NCBI GenBank assembly: GCA_024413465.1
Contig: JAKSVU010000005.1
Coordinates: 1-64,000, forward strand
Length of the DNA stretch: 64,000 nt
Direction: 5' to 3'
Origin: Alphaproteobacteria bacterium
GTDB taxonomy: Bacteria; Pseudomonadota; Alphaproteobacteria; CAAGCB01; CAG-977
In this document: positions 43,657 to 53,129 of the stretch, one piece after another
Position numbering within the stretch: position 1 is the first letter of the stretch
How the letters are laid out: the number at the start of each line of letters is the position of its first letter
Made by a program: the position numbers and the translations under genes
Notes under the pieces: generated by a model
The model's input: only the letters and a program-made list of their open reading frames with translations
Databases searched by the model: none
What the model was told of the DNA's origin: nothing

Positions 43657-43848
43657 ATGGAAAAAGAAACAAAAGATACAGAAGTTGTCGAGTTGAAAGA
43701 TGAAGAATTATCTGCAATCACTGCTGGTTCTAATAGTTTAATCACCTCAGAATTTACCGAAAAAGATCGATACGTTTGTACGGGCAAAATTTCTCCACGG
43801 AAGCTAGAAATATGCTCACGATATGCTGAATATAAATTAGAAAATTGA
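43657..43848 (+). CDS. RiPP/bacteriocin-like precursor peptide, 63 aa
   Basis: MEKETKDTEVVELKDEELSA then ITAGS forms a 25-residue leader matching the peptide at 43368, followed by a basic core of about 38 residues (SLITSEFTEKDRYVCTGK, later ISPRKLEIC) with two Cys that could form a disulfide or thioether. TTGGAG precedes the ATG. This precursor layout (acidic leader, LSxIxAG cleavage site, variable core) is that of peptides processed by C39 peptidase/ABC exporters. No exporter, modification enzyme or immunity gene is visible beside it except possibly the tiny lipoprotein. Antimicrobial function is inferred. Confidence 0.55.
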   Translation: MEKETKDTEVVELKDEELSAITAGSNSLITSEFTEKDRYVCTGKISPRKLEICSRYAEYKLEN

Positions 43849-43876
43849 TTAATTAATCCCTCAAAAATAAAGAATA

Positions 43877-44938
43877 TCAATCTTTATTAAACGTATAAGA
43901 AACACCTTTTGTTGTTCCTTGTTTTACCAAAAAACCTTTTTTTACCAATCCTTGAACAGATTTTCGAACTGTTTCGGATTTTTTACCCGTTAATTGAATT
44001 ATTTCAGCCATATCTAGCTCAGACTTATTGATAAATAAATCCAAAATCTCCCGAGCTGTTGTCGGCAACCTGTCTTCATTTGAATTGTGCAATTTCTGAA
44101 TCTTACTTTCCAAAAGTCTTTTCTGTTTTTGTAATGATGTTATAAAAAACGTTAACCAAGGTTCATAATCAACCTTATCAGTCCAAATCGTTTTTTGAGT
44201 TCCTCTCAACGCTCTATAATACGCATCCTTATTGGCTTCAATCATTGATTCCATTGAAGCATACGGCATATAGCCGTATTTATTTTTGAGCATTAAAAGC
44301 ACTGTCAATGCCCTAGACATTCTTCCATTTCCATCAATAAACGGATGAATAGATAAGAAATGAACAACAAAAATACCTATGGTGATAATCGGATGAAGGA
44401 AATGATCCTCAAAAGTATCATTCGTCCATTGAATCAATTCCCTCATCAAACGAGGTGTATCAAAAGGCGTTGCCGTTTCAAAGATTGTTCCAATTTCTTT
44501 TCCATTTACATCATAAGCGGCAACCCTATTTGAATCTGTTTTATATTCACCACGATGACGTTCATCTTTTGAAGAATATTTTAACAAAATTTGATGAAGC
44601 TGTTTTATATAATTCTCAGTTAATGGAATATCATCATAATTTTCAAAAATAGTGTTAATCAATTCTGAATAACCTGCAACTTCCTCCTCATCTCTTGATT
44701 TAAATGACGTTTGATTGATATGACTGAACAATTCTTCAATCTCTGCATCAGTCATCTTATTTCCCTCAATACGATTTGATGAACCAACAGATTCAATCGT
44801 TGCAACACGCTTCATCACCTTTAAATCAGCCTGTGATAATTTTAAAGCATCCGAATACCAAGATCCAACAAACTTATCAATTTCTGCAATTTTATTAAGC
44901 ATATCCGGCGTGATGATAATATCTTTTATTCTTGGCAT
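43877..44938 (-). CDS. Fic-domain protein with inhibitory helix and C-terminal HTH
   Basis: A 353-residue class II-type Fic protein. The N-terminal inhibition motif SSNRIEGN lies near residues 52-59, and the Fic core HPFIDGNGRMSR (catalytic His, phosphate-binding loop) near 197-208. A C-terminal winged-helix part (about 290-350) has LDMAEIIQLTGKKSETVRKS. Fic enzymes transfer AMP from ATP to protein hydroxyls; in this architecture the motif keeps the enzyme off until released. The start at 44938 has AAAGGAG upstream. It may be a stand-alone regulator or toxin-type module in the accessory block; the target is unknown. Confidence 0.9.
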   Translation of the reverse strand: MPRIKDIIITPDMLNKIAEIDKFVGSWYSDALKLSQADLKVMKRVATIESVGSSNRIEGNKMTDAEIEELFSHINQTSFKSRDEEEVAGYSELINTIFENYDDIPLTENYIKQLHQILLKYSSKDERHRGEYKTDSNRVAAYDVNGKEIGTIFETATPFDTPRLMRELIQWTNDTFEDHFLHPIITIGIFVVHFLSIHPFIDGNGRMSRALTVLLMLKNKYGYMPYASMESMIEANKDAYYRALRGTQKTIWTDKVDYEPWLTFFITSLQKQKRLLESKIQKLHNSNEDRLPTTAREILDLFINKSELDMAEIIQLTGKKSETVRKSVQGLVKKGFLVKQGTTKGVSYTFNKD

Positions 44939-45050
44939 TATTTTTCTCCTTTCCCATATATTACCAAATAATCCCAAATAGTCAATAATACTTCCCAGAT
45001 ATTCCCAAATACCCTATTATATAATTGCTGATCTTATCTACTTTTCCACA

Positions 45051-45079
45051 AAAAAACTCCTTCAAATTGAAGGAGTTTT
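45051..45079 (-). terminator. terminator of dnaKJ
   Basis: CTCCTTCAA (45057-45065) pairs with TTGAAGGAG (45067-45075), flanked by A6 on the left, giving a T run on the - strand, and by TTTT on the right. It lies immediately past the dnaJ stop. Confidence 0.8.
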
Positions 45080-45084
45080 CCTTG

Positions 45085-46248
45085 TTATTTTTTGATAAAA
45101 TCTTTGATCTTATTGAAAAAGTTTGTTGATTGAGGACTTGAATCTGTTCCTAATTCTGCAAATTGTTTCAATAATTCTTTTTGTTTACTGCTTAATTTAG
45201 TCGGTGTTTCGACTTGCAATTTCACGAATAAATCCCCAATTGAACGAGATTGTAAAGTTGTCATTCCTTTTTTACGCAAACGAATTTCCGTTCCTGATTG
45301 TGTTCCTGGTTCAATCTTTACTTTTTCCATCGAACCATCAATACAAGGAATCTCAATTTCTCCGCCCAAAGCTGCCGTTGTCATTGGTAAAGGCACGTTG
45401 CAATACAAATCTGATCCTTCACGAGCAAAAATAGGATGCTGTTTTACGTGAACGAAGATATATAAATCTCCATTTGCCCCCCCATTTGTACCGGCTTCAC
45501 CTTGACCGGACAAACGCATACGATTATCCGTATCAATTCCAGCAGGGATAGTTACGTTCAAATTCTTCTTAGCTGAAACTTTTCCTGTTCCACGACATTT
45601 TTTACAAGGAGTTTTAATAACTTGACCAACTCCATGACATTGTGGACAAGGGCGTTCTTCAATAAAGAACCCAGATTGACGACGAATACGACCTGTTCCA
45701 TGACACATATCACACGTTTCAGGTTTCGTTCCCTCAGCACATCCTGAACCATTACAATCAGGACATTTTTCAGTAGATTGAACTTCAATTTCTTTTGAAA
45801 GACCTGTATAAGCTTCTTCCAAAGTAATTTCCATATCATAACGGATGTCAGCACCTCGTTGACCTTCTGAACGGGAAGAACGACGTTTTCCACCCATTCC
45901 GCCTCCGAATAAATCCGAGAACACGTCTTCGAACATACTGCCAAAACCACCGGCACCACCGAAATCGAAATTAAATCCGCCAAAACCACCTCCGAAGCCA
46001 CCGGCTCCTCCGCCAGCACCACCTTGAAATGCAGCTTTCCCATACTGATCATACGCGGCCCGTTTTTGAGGATCTTTTAAAATTTCATAAGCTTCAGTTA
46101 CTTCTTTAAATTTTGCTTCAGCTTCTTTATCACCAGGATTGCGATCCGGATGGTATTTCATTGCCAAAGTTCTATAAGCTTTTTTAATTTCAGTATCACT
46201 TGCATTTTTTTGAATGCCAAGTAATTCATAATAATCAGTATCTGCCAT
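45085..46248 (-). CDS. dnaJ: chaperone DnaJ
   Basis: Hsp40 co-chaperone that stimulates the DnaK ATPase and delivers clients. The 387 residues include a J domain with HPD in [10 protein letters not shown] (about 31-40) and a Gly/Phe-rich linker (about 75-125, [16 protein letters not shown]). Four zinc-binding CxxCxGxG elements follow ([32 protein letters not shown]), then the C-terminal substrate-binding domain. It lies 78 bases after dnaK, with a strong hairpin between. Confidence 0.98.
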   Translation of the reverse strand: MADTDYYELLGIQKNASDTEIKKAYRTLAMKYHPDRNPGDKEAEAKFKEVTEAYEILKDPQKRAAYDQYGKAAFQGGAGGGAGGFGGGFGGFNFDFGGAGGFGSMFEDVFSDLFGGGMGGKRRSSRSEGQRGADIRYDMEITLEEAYTGLSKEIEVQSTEKCPDCNGSGCAEGTKPETCDMCHGTGRIRRQSGFFIEERPCPQCHGVGQVIKTPCKKCRGTGKVSAKKNLNVTIPAGIDTDNRMRLSGQGEAGTNGGANGDLYIFVHVKQHPIFAREGSDLYCNVPLPMTTAALGGEIEIPCIDGSMEKVKIEPGTQSGTEIRLRKKGMTTLQSRSIGDLFVKLQVETPTKLSSKQKELLKQFAELGTDSSPQSTNFFNKIKDFIKK

Positions 46249-46272
46249 AATCTTTTCCGTTTATCAAGGAAG

Positions 46273-46301
46273 CCCTTTCCCCATTTTTTATGGGGAAAGG
46301 G
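46273..46301. promoter_or_regulatory. perfect hairpin between dnaK and dnaJ
   Basis: CCCTTTCCCCAT (46273-46284) pairs without mismatch with ATGGGGAAAGGG (46290-46301), loop T5. In the direction of the operon it is followed by CTTCCTTGAT rather than a T run, so it probably protects or attenuates the upstream dnaK message rather than ending it fully, which would lower dnaJ relative to dnaK. Confidence 0.6.
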
Positions 46302-46326
46302 TCGAGGTTTTCTTTTATTTTAAAGT

Positions 46327-48237
46327 CTATTTTTTGACTTCTTCAAAGTCAGCATCAACAACACCGTCATCTTCAGCTGGTTTTGCTTGTTCAGCACCTG
46401 CACCAGCAGCACCGGCTGCAGCACCAGCAGCTTGTTGAGCTTTATACAAAGCTTCACCAATCTTCATAGCAGATTGCATTAAAGCTTCTGTTTTTGATTT
46501 AATTGTATCTGCATCACCTGATTCTAAAACGTCTTGTAATGCTTTGATATCAGCTTCGACTTTTGAACGATCATCAGCAGATACTTTATCACCTAATTCC
46601 TTCATGTTCTTTTCTGTTTCATGAATCAAGGTTTCTGCATGGTTCTTAGCATCAATAGCTTCACGACGTTTTTTATCTTCACTTGCATGAGATTCTGCAT
46701 CTTTGACCATCTTTTCGATATCAGCATCTGACAAACCACCACTGGATTGAACACGAACTGTTTGTTCCTTACCTGTAGCTTTATCCTTTGCAGAAACGTT
46801 TACGATACCGTTAGCGTCAATATCAAATGTTACTTCGATTTGTGGCATACCGCGTGGAGCAGCAGGAATACCAACCAAGTCAAATTGAGCTAATAACTTG
46901 TTGTCTGCAGCCATTTCGCGTTCACCTTGGAATACACGAATTGTTACTGCTGTTTGTCCATCTTCTGCTGTAGAGAATACTTGAGATTTCTTTGTAGGAA
47001 TTGTCGTATTACGATCGATCAAGCGTGTGAATACACCACCTAACGTTTCAATACCCAATGATAATGGGGTAACATCCAACAACAAAACGTCTTTTACTTC
47101 ACCTTTCAATACACCACCTTGAATTGCTGCACCTGTAGCAACAACTTCATCTGGGTTTACACCCTTATGTGGTTCACGACCAAAGAAGTCCTTAACGATT
47201 TCTTGAACTTTTGGCATACGGGTCATACCACCAACCAAAATAACTTCGCTAATATCAGAAGCTTTTAATCCAGCATCCTTCAAAGCTTGTTCGCAAGGAA
47301 GTTTTGTACGTTCCAACAAATCTTCAACTAAAGATTCCAACTTTGAACGGGTTAAAGTAATATTCAAATGTTTTGGACCTGTTGCATCTGCTGTAATAAA
47401 TGGCAAGTTAATTTCCGTTTGTTGAGCAGAGGACAATTCGATCTTTGCTTTTTCTGCAGCTTCTTTCAAACGTTGTAAAGACAAGTTATCTTTACGCAAA
47501 TCAATACCGTTTGTTTTTTTGAATTCATCAGCTAAGTAATCGATAATACGAGCATCAAAATCTTCACCGCCCAAGAAAGTATCACCATTTGTTGCTTTTA
47601 CTTCAAATACGCCGTCTCCGATTTCCAAAATGGACACATCGAACGTACCACCACCCAAGTCGTAAACAACGATTGTACCAGAAGCATTTTTATCCATTCC
47701 ATAAGCCAAAGCTGCTGCTGTTGGTTCGTTAATGATACGCAATACTTCCAAACCAGCAATCTTACCAGCATCTTTTGTTGCTTGACGCTGAGAGTCATCA
47801 AAATAAGCAGGAACTGTAATAACAGCTTGTGTTACAGGTTCACCCAAATAAGCTTCAGCATCTGTTTTAATTTTTTGTAAAATATAGGCTGAAACCTGAC
47901 TTGGAGCATATTTTTTTGAATAAGCATCTACCCAAGCATCTCCATTTTCACCAGAAATAATATTATATGGAACTAATCCTTTTGCGCGTTCAACTTGTTT
48001 ATCGTTAAAACGACGACCGATCAAACGCTTAATAGCAAAAAAAGTTCCTTCTGGATTTGTAACAGCTTGACGTTTTGCTGCTTGTCCGACCAATTTTTCG
48101 CCTTCTTTTGAAAAAGCAACCATTGAAGGAGTTGTTCTTGTTCCTTCTGCGTTTTCAATGACGCGAGCGTCTTTGCCATCCATAATAGCAAAGCAAGAGT
48201 TTGTTGTACCTAAGTCAATACCAATAACTTTTCCCAT
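46327..48237 (-). CDS. dnaK: chaperone DnaK (Hsp70)
   Basis: ATP-dependent chaperone, 636 residues. [15 protein letters not shown] (5-19) is the phosphate-binding start of the actin-like fold. [29 protein letters not shown] and [15 protein letters not shown] are the family signatures, followed by the linker [15 protein letters not shown], the peptide-binding beta domain and the helical lid. The C-terminus is Ala/Gly-rich and ends [14 protein letters not shown], the usual acidic DnaK tail that GrpE/DnaJ systems depend on. A sigma-32-type promoter lies upstream. Confidence 0.98.
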   Translation of the reverse strand: MGKVIGIDLGTTNSCFAIMDGKDARVIENAEGTRTTPSMVAFSKEGEKLVGQAAKRQAVTNPEGTFFAIKRLIGRRFNDKQVERAKGLVPYNIISGENGDAWVDAYSKKYAPSQVSAYILQKIKTDAEAYLGEPVTQAVITVPAYFDDSQRQATKDAGKIAGLEVLRIINEPTAAALAYGMDKNASGTIVVYDLGGGTFDVSILEIGDGVFEVKATNGDTFLGGEDFDARIIDYLADEFKKTNGIDLRKDNLSLQRLKEAAEKAKIELSSAQQTEINLPFITADATGPKHLNITLTRSKLESLVEDLLERTKLPCEQALKDAGLKASDISEVILVGGMTRMPKVQEIVKDFFGREPHKGVNPDEVVATGAAIQGGVLKGEVKDVLLLDVTPLSLGIETLGGVFTRLIDRNTTIPTKKSQVFSTAEDGQTAVTIRVFQGEREMAADNKLLAQFDLVGIPAAPRGMPQIEVTFDIDANGIVNVSAKDKATGKEQTVRVQSSGGLSDADIEKMVKDAESHASEDKKRREAIDAKNHAETLIHETEKNMKELGDKVSADDRSKVEADIKALQDVLESGDADTIKSKTEALMQSAMKIGEALYKAQQAAGAAAGAAGAGAEQAKPAEDDGVVDADFEEVKK

Positions 48238-48287
48238 AGAATTTAAACCTCATTTATAAAATAACCAGTTCACTGGCGTTAATATGG

Positions 48288-48315
48288 ATATAAGAAACAT
48301 TTTTTTGATTTCAAG
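48288..48315 (-). promoter_or_regulatory. sigma-32 (RpoH) type promoter of dnaKJ
   Basis: On the - strand CTTGAA (48315-48310), then 15 bases, then CTTATAT (48294-48288), close to the alphaproteobacterial heat-shock consensus. It lies about 50 bases before the dnaK ATG. A small hairpin CCAGT-TC-ACTGG (48265-48276) lies in the leader. Confidence 0.75.
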
Positions 48316-48372
48316 AGGAATTTGATTCTTTTTTTGATTTTTTTTGAAAATAGTGATAATTATTCATGTATT

Positions 48373-49113
48373 ATGAATGACGTTGAAATTTTGAATTGGT
48401 ATATAACCGCTGGTGTTGATGAAATAATTGGTGAAGAACCAATTAATCGTCTTGTTGCTGTCCCTAAAAAGCAAAATCTAGCCCCAATTATTCAAAAAGC
48501 TCTTTCACAAGATATTCAAGTTCAAAGAATTGCTGACGTTCCAACAAATGTTTTGGCTAAACAAGCAACGTCATTGAATGAATTAAAATATTTAATTGCC
48601 AATTTTGATACACCTTTGAAAAAAAATGCTCAAAACATGGTCTTTGCAGACGGCAATCCTCAAGCAGATTTAATGGTTATCGGTGAAGCTCCTGGAGAAG
48701 AAGAAGACAAACAAGGTCTTCCTTTTGTCGGCAGAAGTGGGAAATTATTAGACGCTATGCTAAAATCAATTGGGCATGACAGAACGAACACTTATATTAC
48801 GAACGTAGTCAACTTTCGTCCACCAAACAATCGCACTCCCGCTGATGATGAAATTCTTTTATTTTTACCTTTTTTACAAAAACACGTTGAACTTGTTCAA
48901 CCGAAAGTAATATTAACTCTGGGAAAATGTGCTGTTGAAGCTCTTACAGGAAGTAAAGAAGGTATTACTCGTTTGCGTGGAAAGTGGACTTTGTATAACA
49001 ATATACCGATGATGCCATCTTTTCATCCGTCCTTTTTATTGCGAAATTCAATTCAAAAAAAATTTTCTTGGCATGATTTTCTGAGCATTCAACAAAAATT
49101 ATCAACTTTATAA
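48373..49113 (+). CDS. uracil-DNA glycosylase, family 4 (SPO1 pol-like)
   Basis: Removes uracil from DNA. The 246-residue protein has the family-4 elements: MVIGEAPGEEEDKQGLPFVG (about 98-117), GRSGKLLDAMLKSIG, VNFRPPNNRTP, and the C-terminal HPSFLLRN with the catalytic-loop His. The 4Fe-4S Cys ligands usual in this family are not obvious here, which may mean a cluster-less member. The start at 48373 (MNDVEILNWYITAGVDE) matches the common N-terminus of alphaproteobacterial homologues; the 17 residues from 48322 are unlike the family. No clear ribosome binding site is visible. Confidence 0.82.
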   Translation: MNDVEILNWYITAGVDEIIGEEPINRLVAVPKKQNLAPIIQKALSQDIQVQRIADVPTNVLAKQATSLNELKYLIANFDTPLKKNAQNMVFADGNPQADLMVIGEAPGEEEDKQGLPFVGRSGKLLDAMLKSIGHDRTNTYITNVVNFRPPNNRTPADDEILLFLPFLQKHVELVQPKVILTLGKCAVEALTGSKEGITRLRGKWTLYNNIPMMPSFHPSFLLRNSIQKKFSWHDFLSIQQKLSTL

Positions 49114-49132
49114 AGTTAAGGCATTATCCCTT

Positions 49133-49345
49133 GATGTAAATAAAATATGGTATTTTACCTCACCCTGTAGGGAGAGGACATCTTTTGTTAAAGAGTTCCA
49201 ACGAATTTTACAAAAGATTGGTGAGGGGGCTTTTTTCAATATCTCAATAAATTTCAAAACATTTTGCACTCTCATCGTGCTTTTTATAGTCGTAAATAAT
49301 TTCACTCCTTAAAAATCATCTTCTCCCTAAATGGAGAAGAGTTCT
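49133..49345. repeat. dispersed intergenic repeat, copy 5
   Basis: Fills most of the 298-base gap 49114-49411. GATGTAAATAAAATATG (49134-49150, as in copy 4) is followed by TACCTCACCCTGTAGGGAG (49156-49174), ACATCTTTTGTT (49178-49189), its inverted ACAAAAGATTGGTGAGGGGG (49210-49229), and the right module CTCATCGTGCTTTTTATAG with AAAATCATCTTCTCCC. Copies 3 and 5 are most alike over the central 85 bases. Confidence 0.78.
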
Positions 49346-49411
49346 TTTGGCTTATTATTGTCTAAAACAAAATCAAATATTCCACTTAAATTTTAATTCG
49401 TTTGACAAATC

Positions 49412-50317
49412 TTAATTACAAGTTCCACCAAAAAAGATAATATATGTTTTTAAATCAAAATCTTTATATAGTTTATATGCTATTTTACAACCATTTAGTA
49501 CATTAGCTTTAGAACAAAAGGGAAATATTCCTATATACGATTTATAACCATCTTTTAATTTTCCTTTTGTATTAGTAAACCTAATATCCTTTAACATTGT
49601 ACAATTACATGCGACACAATTAGCTTTATTATTCTTTAAAACCAATATTTTTTCATTATCTAATAAATAATACCAAAATTCGCAGTTGTCGTTTTTCTCT
49701 CTCAAAAATTCTTTTGATTCGTATTTTTGCTTTTTTATAAACCGTCTGAATTTATCTGCTAAATTGCAAGATGTACAATAATTATAATCGATAGCTCTAT
49801 TCAGTTTTTTTGCTGTATCTGTAATAGTTTTAGCTATTTTTGAAGGAACTATATAGGGATTAAACATTTGATCTCTATAATAATTAGGTTCACTTAAATC
49901 TTTACGAGTTAAGTCTTTTTCAACAAATAAATCATTAAGTAAAACAAAATAATCATATTTATAATCAAAGAATTCTTGTAATATTTCCATTATCTTCATT
50001 GCGAACATAGTAGATTCTAATGGCTGTTTTCCACATGATAATTTATCTTCTAAATGTACAACAGAATGTCCAGCTGAAATAATGCCTCGTGAAGATAATT
50101 CCATAACATTATTCCTTTTAAAAAAATCAAAAAATTCCGACGAATCTTTCTTCCCTTCAAAAATTTTAATTGCACCATTTTTATCAACCTTATAAACTTC
50201 AATTGAATCTGTTGTGATTTGAGATGCACAAGTAAACTTGTAATCAGGCACAATAAAACGATCTTTATCAGAATATATATCGTTATTAAATGGATAATTT
50301 ATTTTTCTGAAAGGCAT
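49412..50317 (-). CDS. hypothetical protein, 301 aa, Cys-containing
   Basis: A soluble protein without recognised family. Two Cys pairs, YCTSCNLADKF (about residue 180) and CVACNC (about 235), could bind zinc. FVLLNDLFVEKDLT near 125-138 and the C-terminal IIFFGGTCN are further landmarks. Similar layouts occur in uncharacterised proteins of accessory loci. Very AT-rich, Lys/Asn-rich codon use is consistent with acquisition. It sits between repeat copy 5 and the HNH-like gene. Confidence 0.6.
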   Translation of the reverse strand: MPFRKINYPFNNDIYSDKDRFIVPDYKFTCASQITTDSIEVYKVDKNGAIKIFEGKKDSSEFFDFFKRNNVMELSSRGIISAGHSVVHLEDKLSCGKQPLESTMFAMKIMEILQEFFDYKYDYFVLLNDLFVEKDLTRKDLSEPNYYRDQMFNPYIVPSKIAKTITDTAKKLNRAIDYNYCTSCNLADKFRRFIKKQKYESKEFLREKNDNCEFWYYLLDNEKILVLKNNKANCVACNCTMLKDIRFTNTKGKLKDGYKSYIGIFPFCSKANVLNGCKIAYKLYKDFDLKTYIIFFGGTCN

Positions 50318-50559
50318 AGCATTTCTTCACATTTTCATTCTCATGTCCATGTGGTAAAGTATAGCACAAATTTTTTCTAAATATCAAATTTAACCTCAAA
50401 TATGATGATGTGTGTATACTTTTGTTCATGACTTTACTCCGTTGTTTCCAAGTATTCCCGATTACCAAACCTAATAACATTGTACCAAGTGAATATTTTA
50501 CTCATAGCTATAAGCCTTTTGAACTACACACTTAGCACTAGCAGATAGTTTTCTGGAAA

Positions 50560-50590
50560 CAAAAAGGCCAATCCAAAATGGACTGGCCTA
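50560..50590 (-). terminator. terminator of the HNH-like gene
   Basis: AGGCCAATCC (50565-50574) pairs with GGACTGGCCT (50580-50589), one mismatch, loop AAAAT. The - strand side is followed by TTTTTG. It lies 29 bases past the stop at 50619. Confidence 0.75.
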
Positions 50591-50618
50591 TAAAAGGAGA
50601 AAAATTTAAAATTGTTTT

Positions 50619-51383
50619 TTATCTGCCACCATTTTTTGCACGCATCTGAGCAGCAACGTAAGCATTAACTTCTTTCGTGCGATTTGCTTCTGTTGCATGT
50701 TCTGGTTTGTACAACTTTGGATATTCAGATGGATTTACGTTAGACGTATAGTTTGGTTCAACTTTTACGTTATCGCGTGTGAAACCATATTTCTTTGGAT
50801 CGTAAATCATTTCATCACAACGTGGCAACATAACACGGCGTGTTTCACCTGGACGAATACCATCAATTTGTGGATCAAGAATATCATGGTGCCACTGATC
50901 ATGTGGATATAACGGTGTTAAAATGAAGTTCTTGAATTCGTTCTTACCACCACCATGTAAAGGTAATTTGTGGTGAACGTTACAGCATTTTGGACAATAT
51001 CCTTTTTTCATGGATTCGATTTCAGCATCACTCAATGCTAATTTTTCACGCAATTCAGCTTCATGTTCATTAGCTAACATTTTCAAAAATTGCATACGAA
51101 CACCTTCACGAATAATCGTTCCTGTTTCGTAATCGACTTCACCATTAAATTCTGCACGTTTTGCTTTGCGTTCTTCTTTTGAAGGAACACAATAATCAAC
51201 TTCTTCTAATGGCATACCATGTGCGGTATCAAAATTGAAGTTTCCAGCACGTTGATCTGCATTGAATCTTCCATTTGCACGAAAAGCTTGTTCGCCACCA
51301 TGTTGTTGGCCACCATTGCCTTTTCCGCCCTTACCTTTACCGTTTTTGCGTTTCTCATGAACGTATTTATATTCTTCTGCCAT
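50619..51383 (-). CDS. HNH-like nuclease domain protein
   Basis: A 254-residue protein. The N-terminus is Gly/Lys/Gln-rich (KNGKGKGGKGNGGQQHGG, about 10-30), flexible and basic. The middle is helical (ERKAKRAEF, LREKLALSDAEIESM). An HNH-like segment near residues 155-195 reads CPKCCNVHHKLPLHGGG, then KNEFKNFILTP and HDQWHHDILDPQ: a Cys pair, the HH of strand one, an Asn, and a final His. The order C-x2-C, HH, N, H matches HNH nucleases. The C-terminal 60 residues are unknown. GGTGGA lies just before the ATG; an in-frame GTG nine bases earlier is possible. There is no partner gene, so it may be a stand-alone nuclease or a toxin-like domain. Confidence 0.55.
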   Translation of the reverse strand: MAEEYKYVHEKRKNGKGKGGKGNGGQQHGGEQAFRANGRFNADQRAGNFNFDTAHGMPLEEVDYCVPSKEERKAKRAEFNGEVDYETGTIIREGVRMQFLKMLANEHEAELREKLALSDAEIESMKKGYCPKCCNVHHKLPLHGGGKNEFKNFILTPLYPHDQWHHDILDPQIDGIRPGETRRVMLPRCDEMIYDPKKYGFTRDNVKVEPNYTSNVNPSEYPKLYKPEHATEANRTKEVNAYVAAQMRAKNGGR

Positions 51384-51491
51384 TTCTTCCACCTTTAAAA
51401 AAAGTTTCTCAAAATTGAGTTATTGACAAAAATATAACAGAAAAAAATTTTTTTGTCTATAATCTTTTTAAATTTTTTGATATTTTTTTTA

Positions 51492-52172
51492 TTAAAATCT
51501 AAAAACTTCTTTGGATAGTCCTTTTAATTTTTTCTCACTTAAAAGGTAATTTGGATAAATCTGACCGACTATTTTCCAAAATTTTACAGAATGATTTAAC
51601 TCTTTTAAATGTGCGACTTCATGCGCAATAACGTAATCTAAACAAGCAGGATCAGCAAACCCTAATCGCCAACAAATACTAATCACCTTTTTGCTTGAAC
51701 AACTTCCCCAACGACTTTTAGTTTCTGTCAATCGAACCCGTGAAAAAGTCACTCCTAATTCTTGACAAAAATCTTGTATTTTTTGAACGATATAGGGTTT
51801 TACCAGTCTTTTTAATGCCTCTAAAACATGGACTCGAGCAAACTCTATTTTACCTGGAATAAATAAAATATTTTCTTCTATCTTAGGTAAAGAATATAAA
51901 TCTCCACACAAATGAAGCGTATATTTTTGACCTAAAAAAGAAATTTCTGCTCCTTCACAATATTTAAAATCTTCAGGAATTTTTGAAATCTGACTGTATA
52001 TCCAATAAATTTTTGATTGAGCAAATTCAATTGCTTTTTCTGTTTTAACGCGTCTAGGAACAACTAAAACAGCACATTTATTTTTTCTGTCTATTTTTAA
52101 ACGAACATATTTTGCACGAACAGAATTTTCTATTCGAACTTCAATTTTGTGATTTTCAAAATCGAAAATCAT
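51492..52172 (-). CDS. YgjP-like metal-dependent hydrolase (SprT/DUF45)
   Basis: A 226-residue zincin of the YgjP/DUF45 family. The N-terminal strand-rich part (ENSVRAKYVRLKIDRK) is followed by the signature TKSRWGSCSSKKVISICWRL (about 146-165) and the metal motif YVIAHEVAHLKELNHSVKFW (about 178-197, HExxH with a later His). It is widespread in bacteria near core genes and is thought to process unknown proteins. The start abuts the DHH gene at a three-base gap, so the two are likely cotranscribed. Cytoplasmic. Confidence 0.88.
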   Translation of the reverse strand: MIFDFENHKIEVRIENSVRAKYVRLKIDRKNKCAVLVVPRRVKTEKAIEFAQSKIYWIYSQISKIPEDFKYCEGAEISFLGQKYTLHLCGDLYSLPKIEENILFIPGKIEFARVHVLEALKRLVKPYIVQKIQDFCQELGVTFSRVRLTETKSRWGSCSSKKVISICWRLGFADPACLDYVIAHEVAHLKELNHSVKFWKIVGQIYPNYLLSEKKLKGLSKEVFRF

Positions 52173-52175
52173 TTT

Positions 52176-53117
52176 TTATGGAGTAGCAATATATTGAGGA
52201 TCTGTCAAAATAGAAACTAATTCATTTTTGACTCGTTTGGCATCAGCTAAATCAACTTGGCAAGTTCCAACGTTTGCATGGCCACCACCACCGTAGCTTA
52301 ACATCAATTCACCAACGTTTAACAAATGAGTTTTATTCAAAATTGATTTTCCAACGGCAAAAACAATTCTTTGACCATTAATTCGCCACATCGCTTGAAT
52401 AGACATATTTATTTCCGGATGTAACGCATAAATCATAAATCTGTTCCCTGCATAAATGACTTCATCTTGCAAGAAATCGATCATTGCTAGATTTTTTTCA
52501 ATTTTCGTACGTTGTTCAAGCTGTTGTTTAAATTTTTCTTGATGATCAAAATATAAATCAACGCGTTCACGAACGTCTGGCATTTCCAAAACGTCCTCTG
52601 GATCATTATCACGACAAAAATCAATCAAGTTCATCATCAATTGATAGTTGGAAATTCTGAAATTATGGAACCGGCCTAAACCTGTTCTTGCATCCATAAT
52701 AAAACTTAACAACGTCCAACCCGTCGGATTTAAAATATCATCAATCGTATAATTTGCACTATCAGCTTTATCAACTGCATCCATCATCTCTTCGGAAACA
52801 CTACGAAATCTTTCTCTTCCGCCAAAAGTATCCCACACAACACGAGCTGCAGAAGGAGCATTAGGATTAAGGTAGCTATTGCTTTTTTGTCCGACACGTG
52901 CAAGTTCACTGATATGATGATCGAAAACGTAAGAAGCATTTTTATTATATGGAAGATTTGTAATGATATCTCCTTGATGAATATCAACAATACCATCCTG
53001 AACGTCTTTCGGGTGAACGAATTTCACTTCGTCAATTAAATCTAATTCTTTTAATAAAATAGCAGAAACAAGCCCGTCAAAATCACTCCTTGTGACCAAA
53101 CGAAAATGATCTTCCAT
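52176..53117 (-). CDS. DHH-family phosphoesterase (paralogue 2)
   Basis: A 313-residue DHH/DHHA1 protein. The DHH-type metal site is visible as RSDFDGLVSA near 9-18 and YVFDHHISE near 63-71, with the DHHA1 end GGGGHANVGTCQVDL near 275-289. Members hydrolyse small phosphodiesters (oligoribonucleotides, cyclic dinucleotides, pAp) or polyphosphate. It is most similar to the gene directly upstream, so the pair is a tandem duplication; both keep the metal ligands. The substrate is unassigned. Confidence 0.85.
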   Translation of the reverse strand: MEDHFRLVTRSDFDGLVSAILLKELDLIDEVKFVHPKDVQDGIVDIHQGDIITNLPYNKNASYVFDHHISELARVGQKSNSYLNPNAPSAARVVWDTFGGRERFRSVSEEMMDAVDKADSANYTIDDILNPTGWTLLSFIMDARTGLGRFHNFRISNYQLMMNLIDFCRDNDPEDVLEMPDVRERVDLYFDHQEKFKQQLEQRTKIEKNLAMIDFLQDEVIYAGNRFMIYALHPEINMSIQAMWRINGQRIVFAVGKSILNKTHLLNVGELMLSYGGGGHANVGTCQVDLADAKRVKNELVSILTDPQYIATP

Positions 53118-53129
53118 ATCGTCTTTTCC

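Noticed and set aside
46273-46301. full terminator between dnaK and dnaJ
   Set aside because: The hairpin is perfect but lacks a T run in the operon direction, so it is listed as a regulatory hairpin instead.
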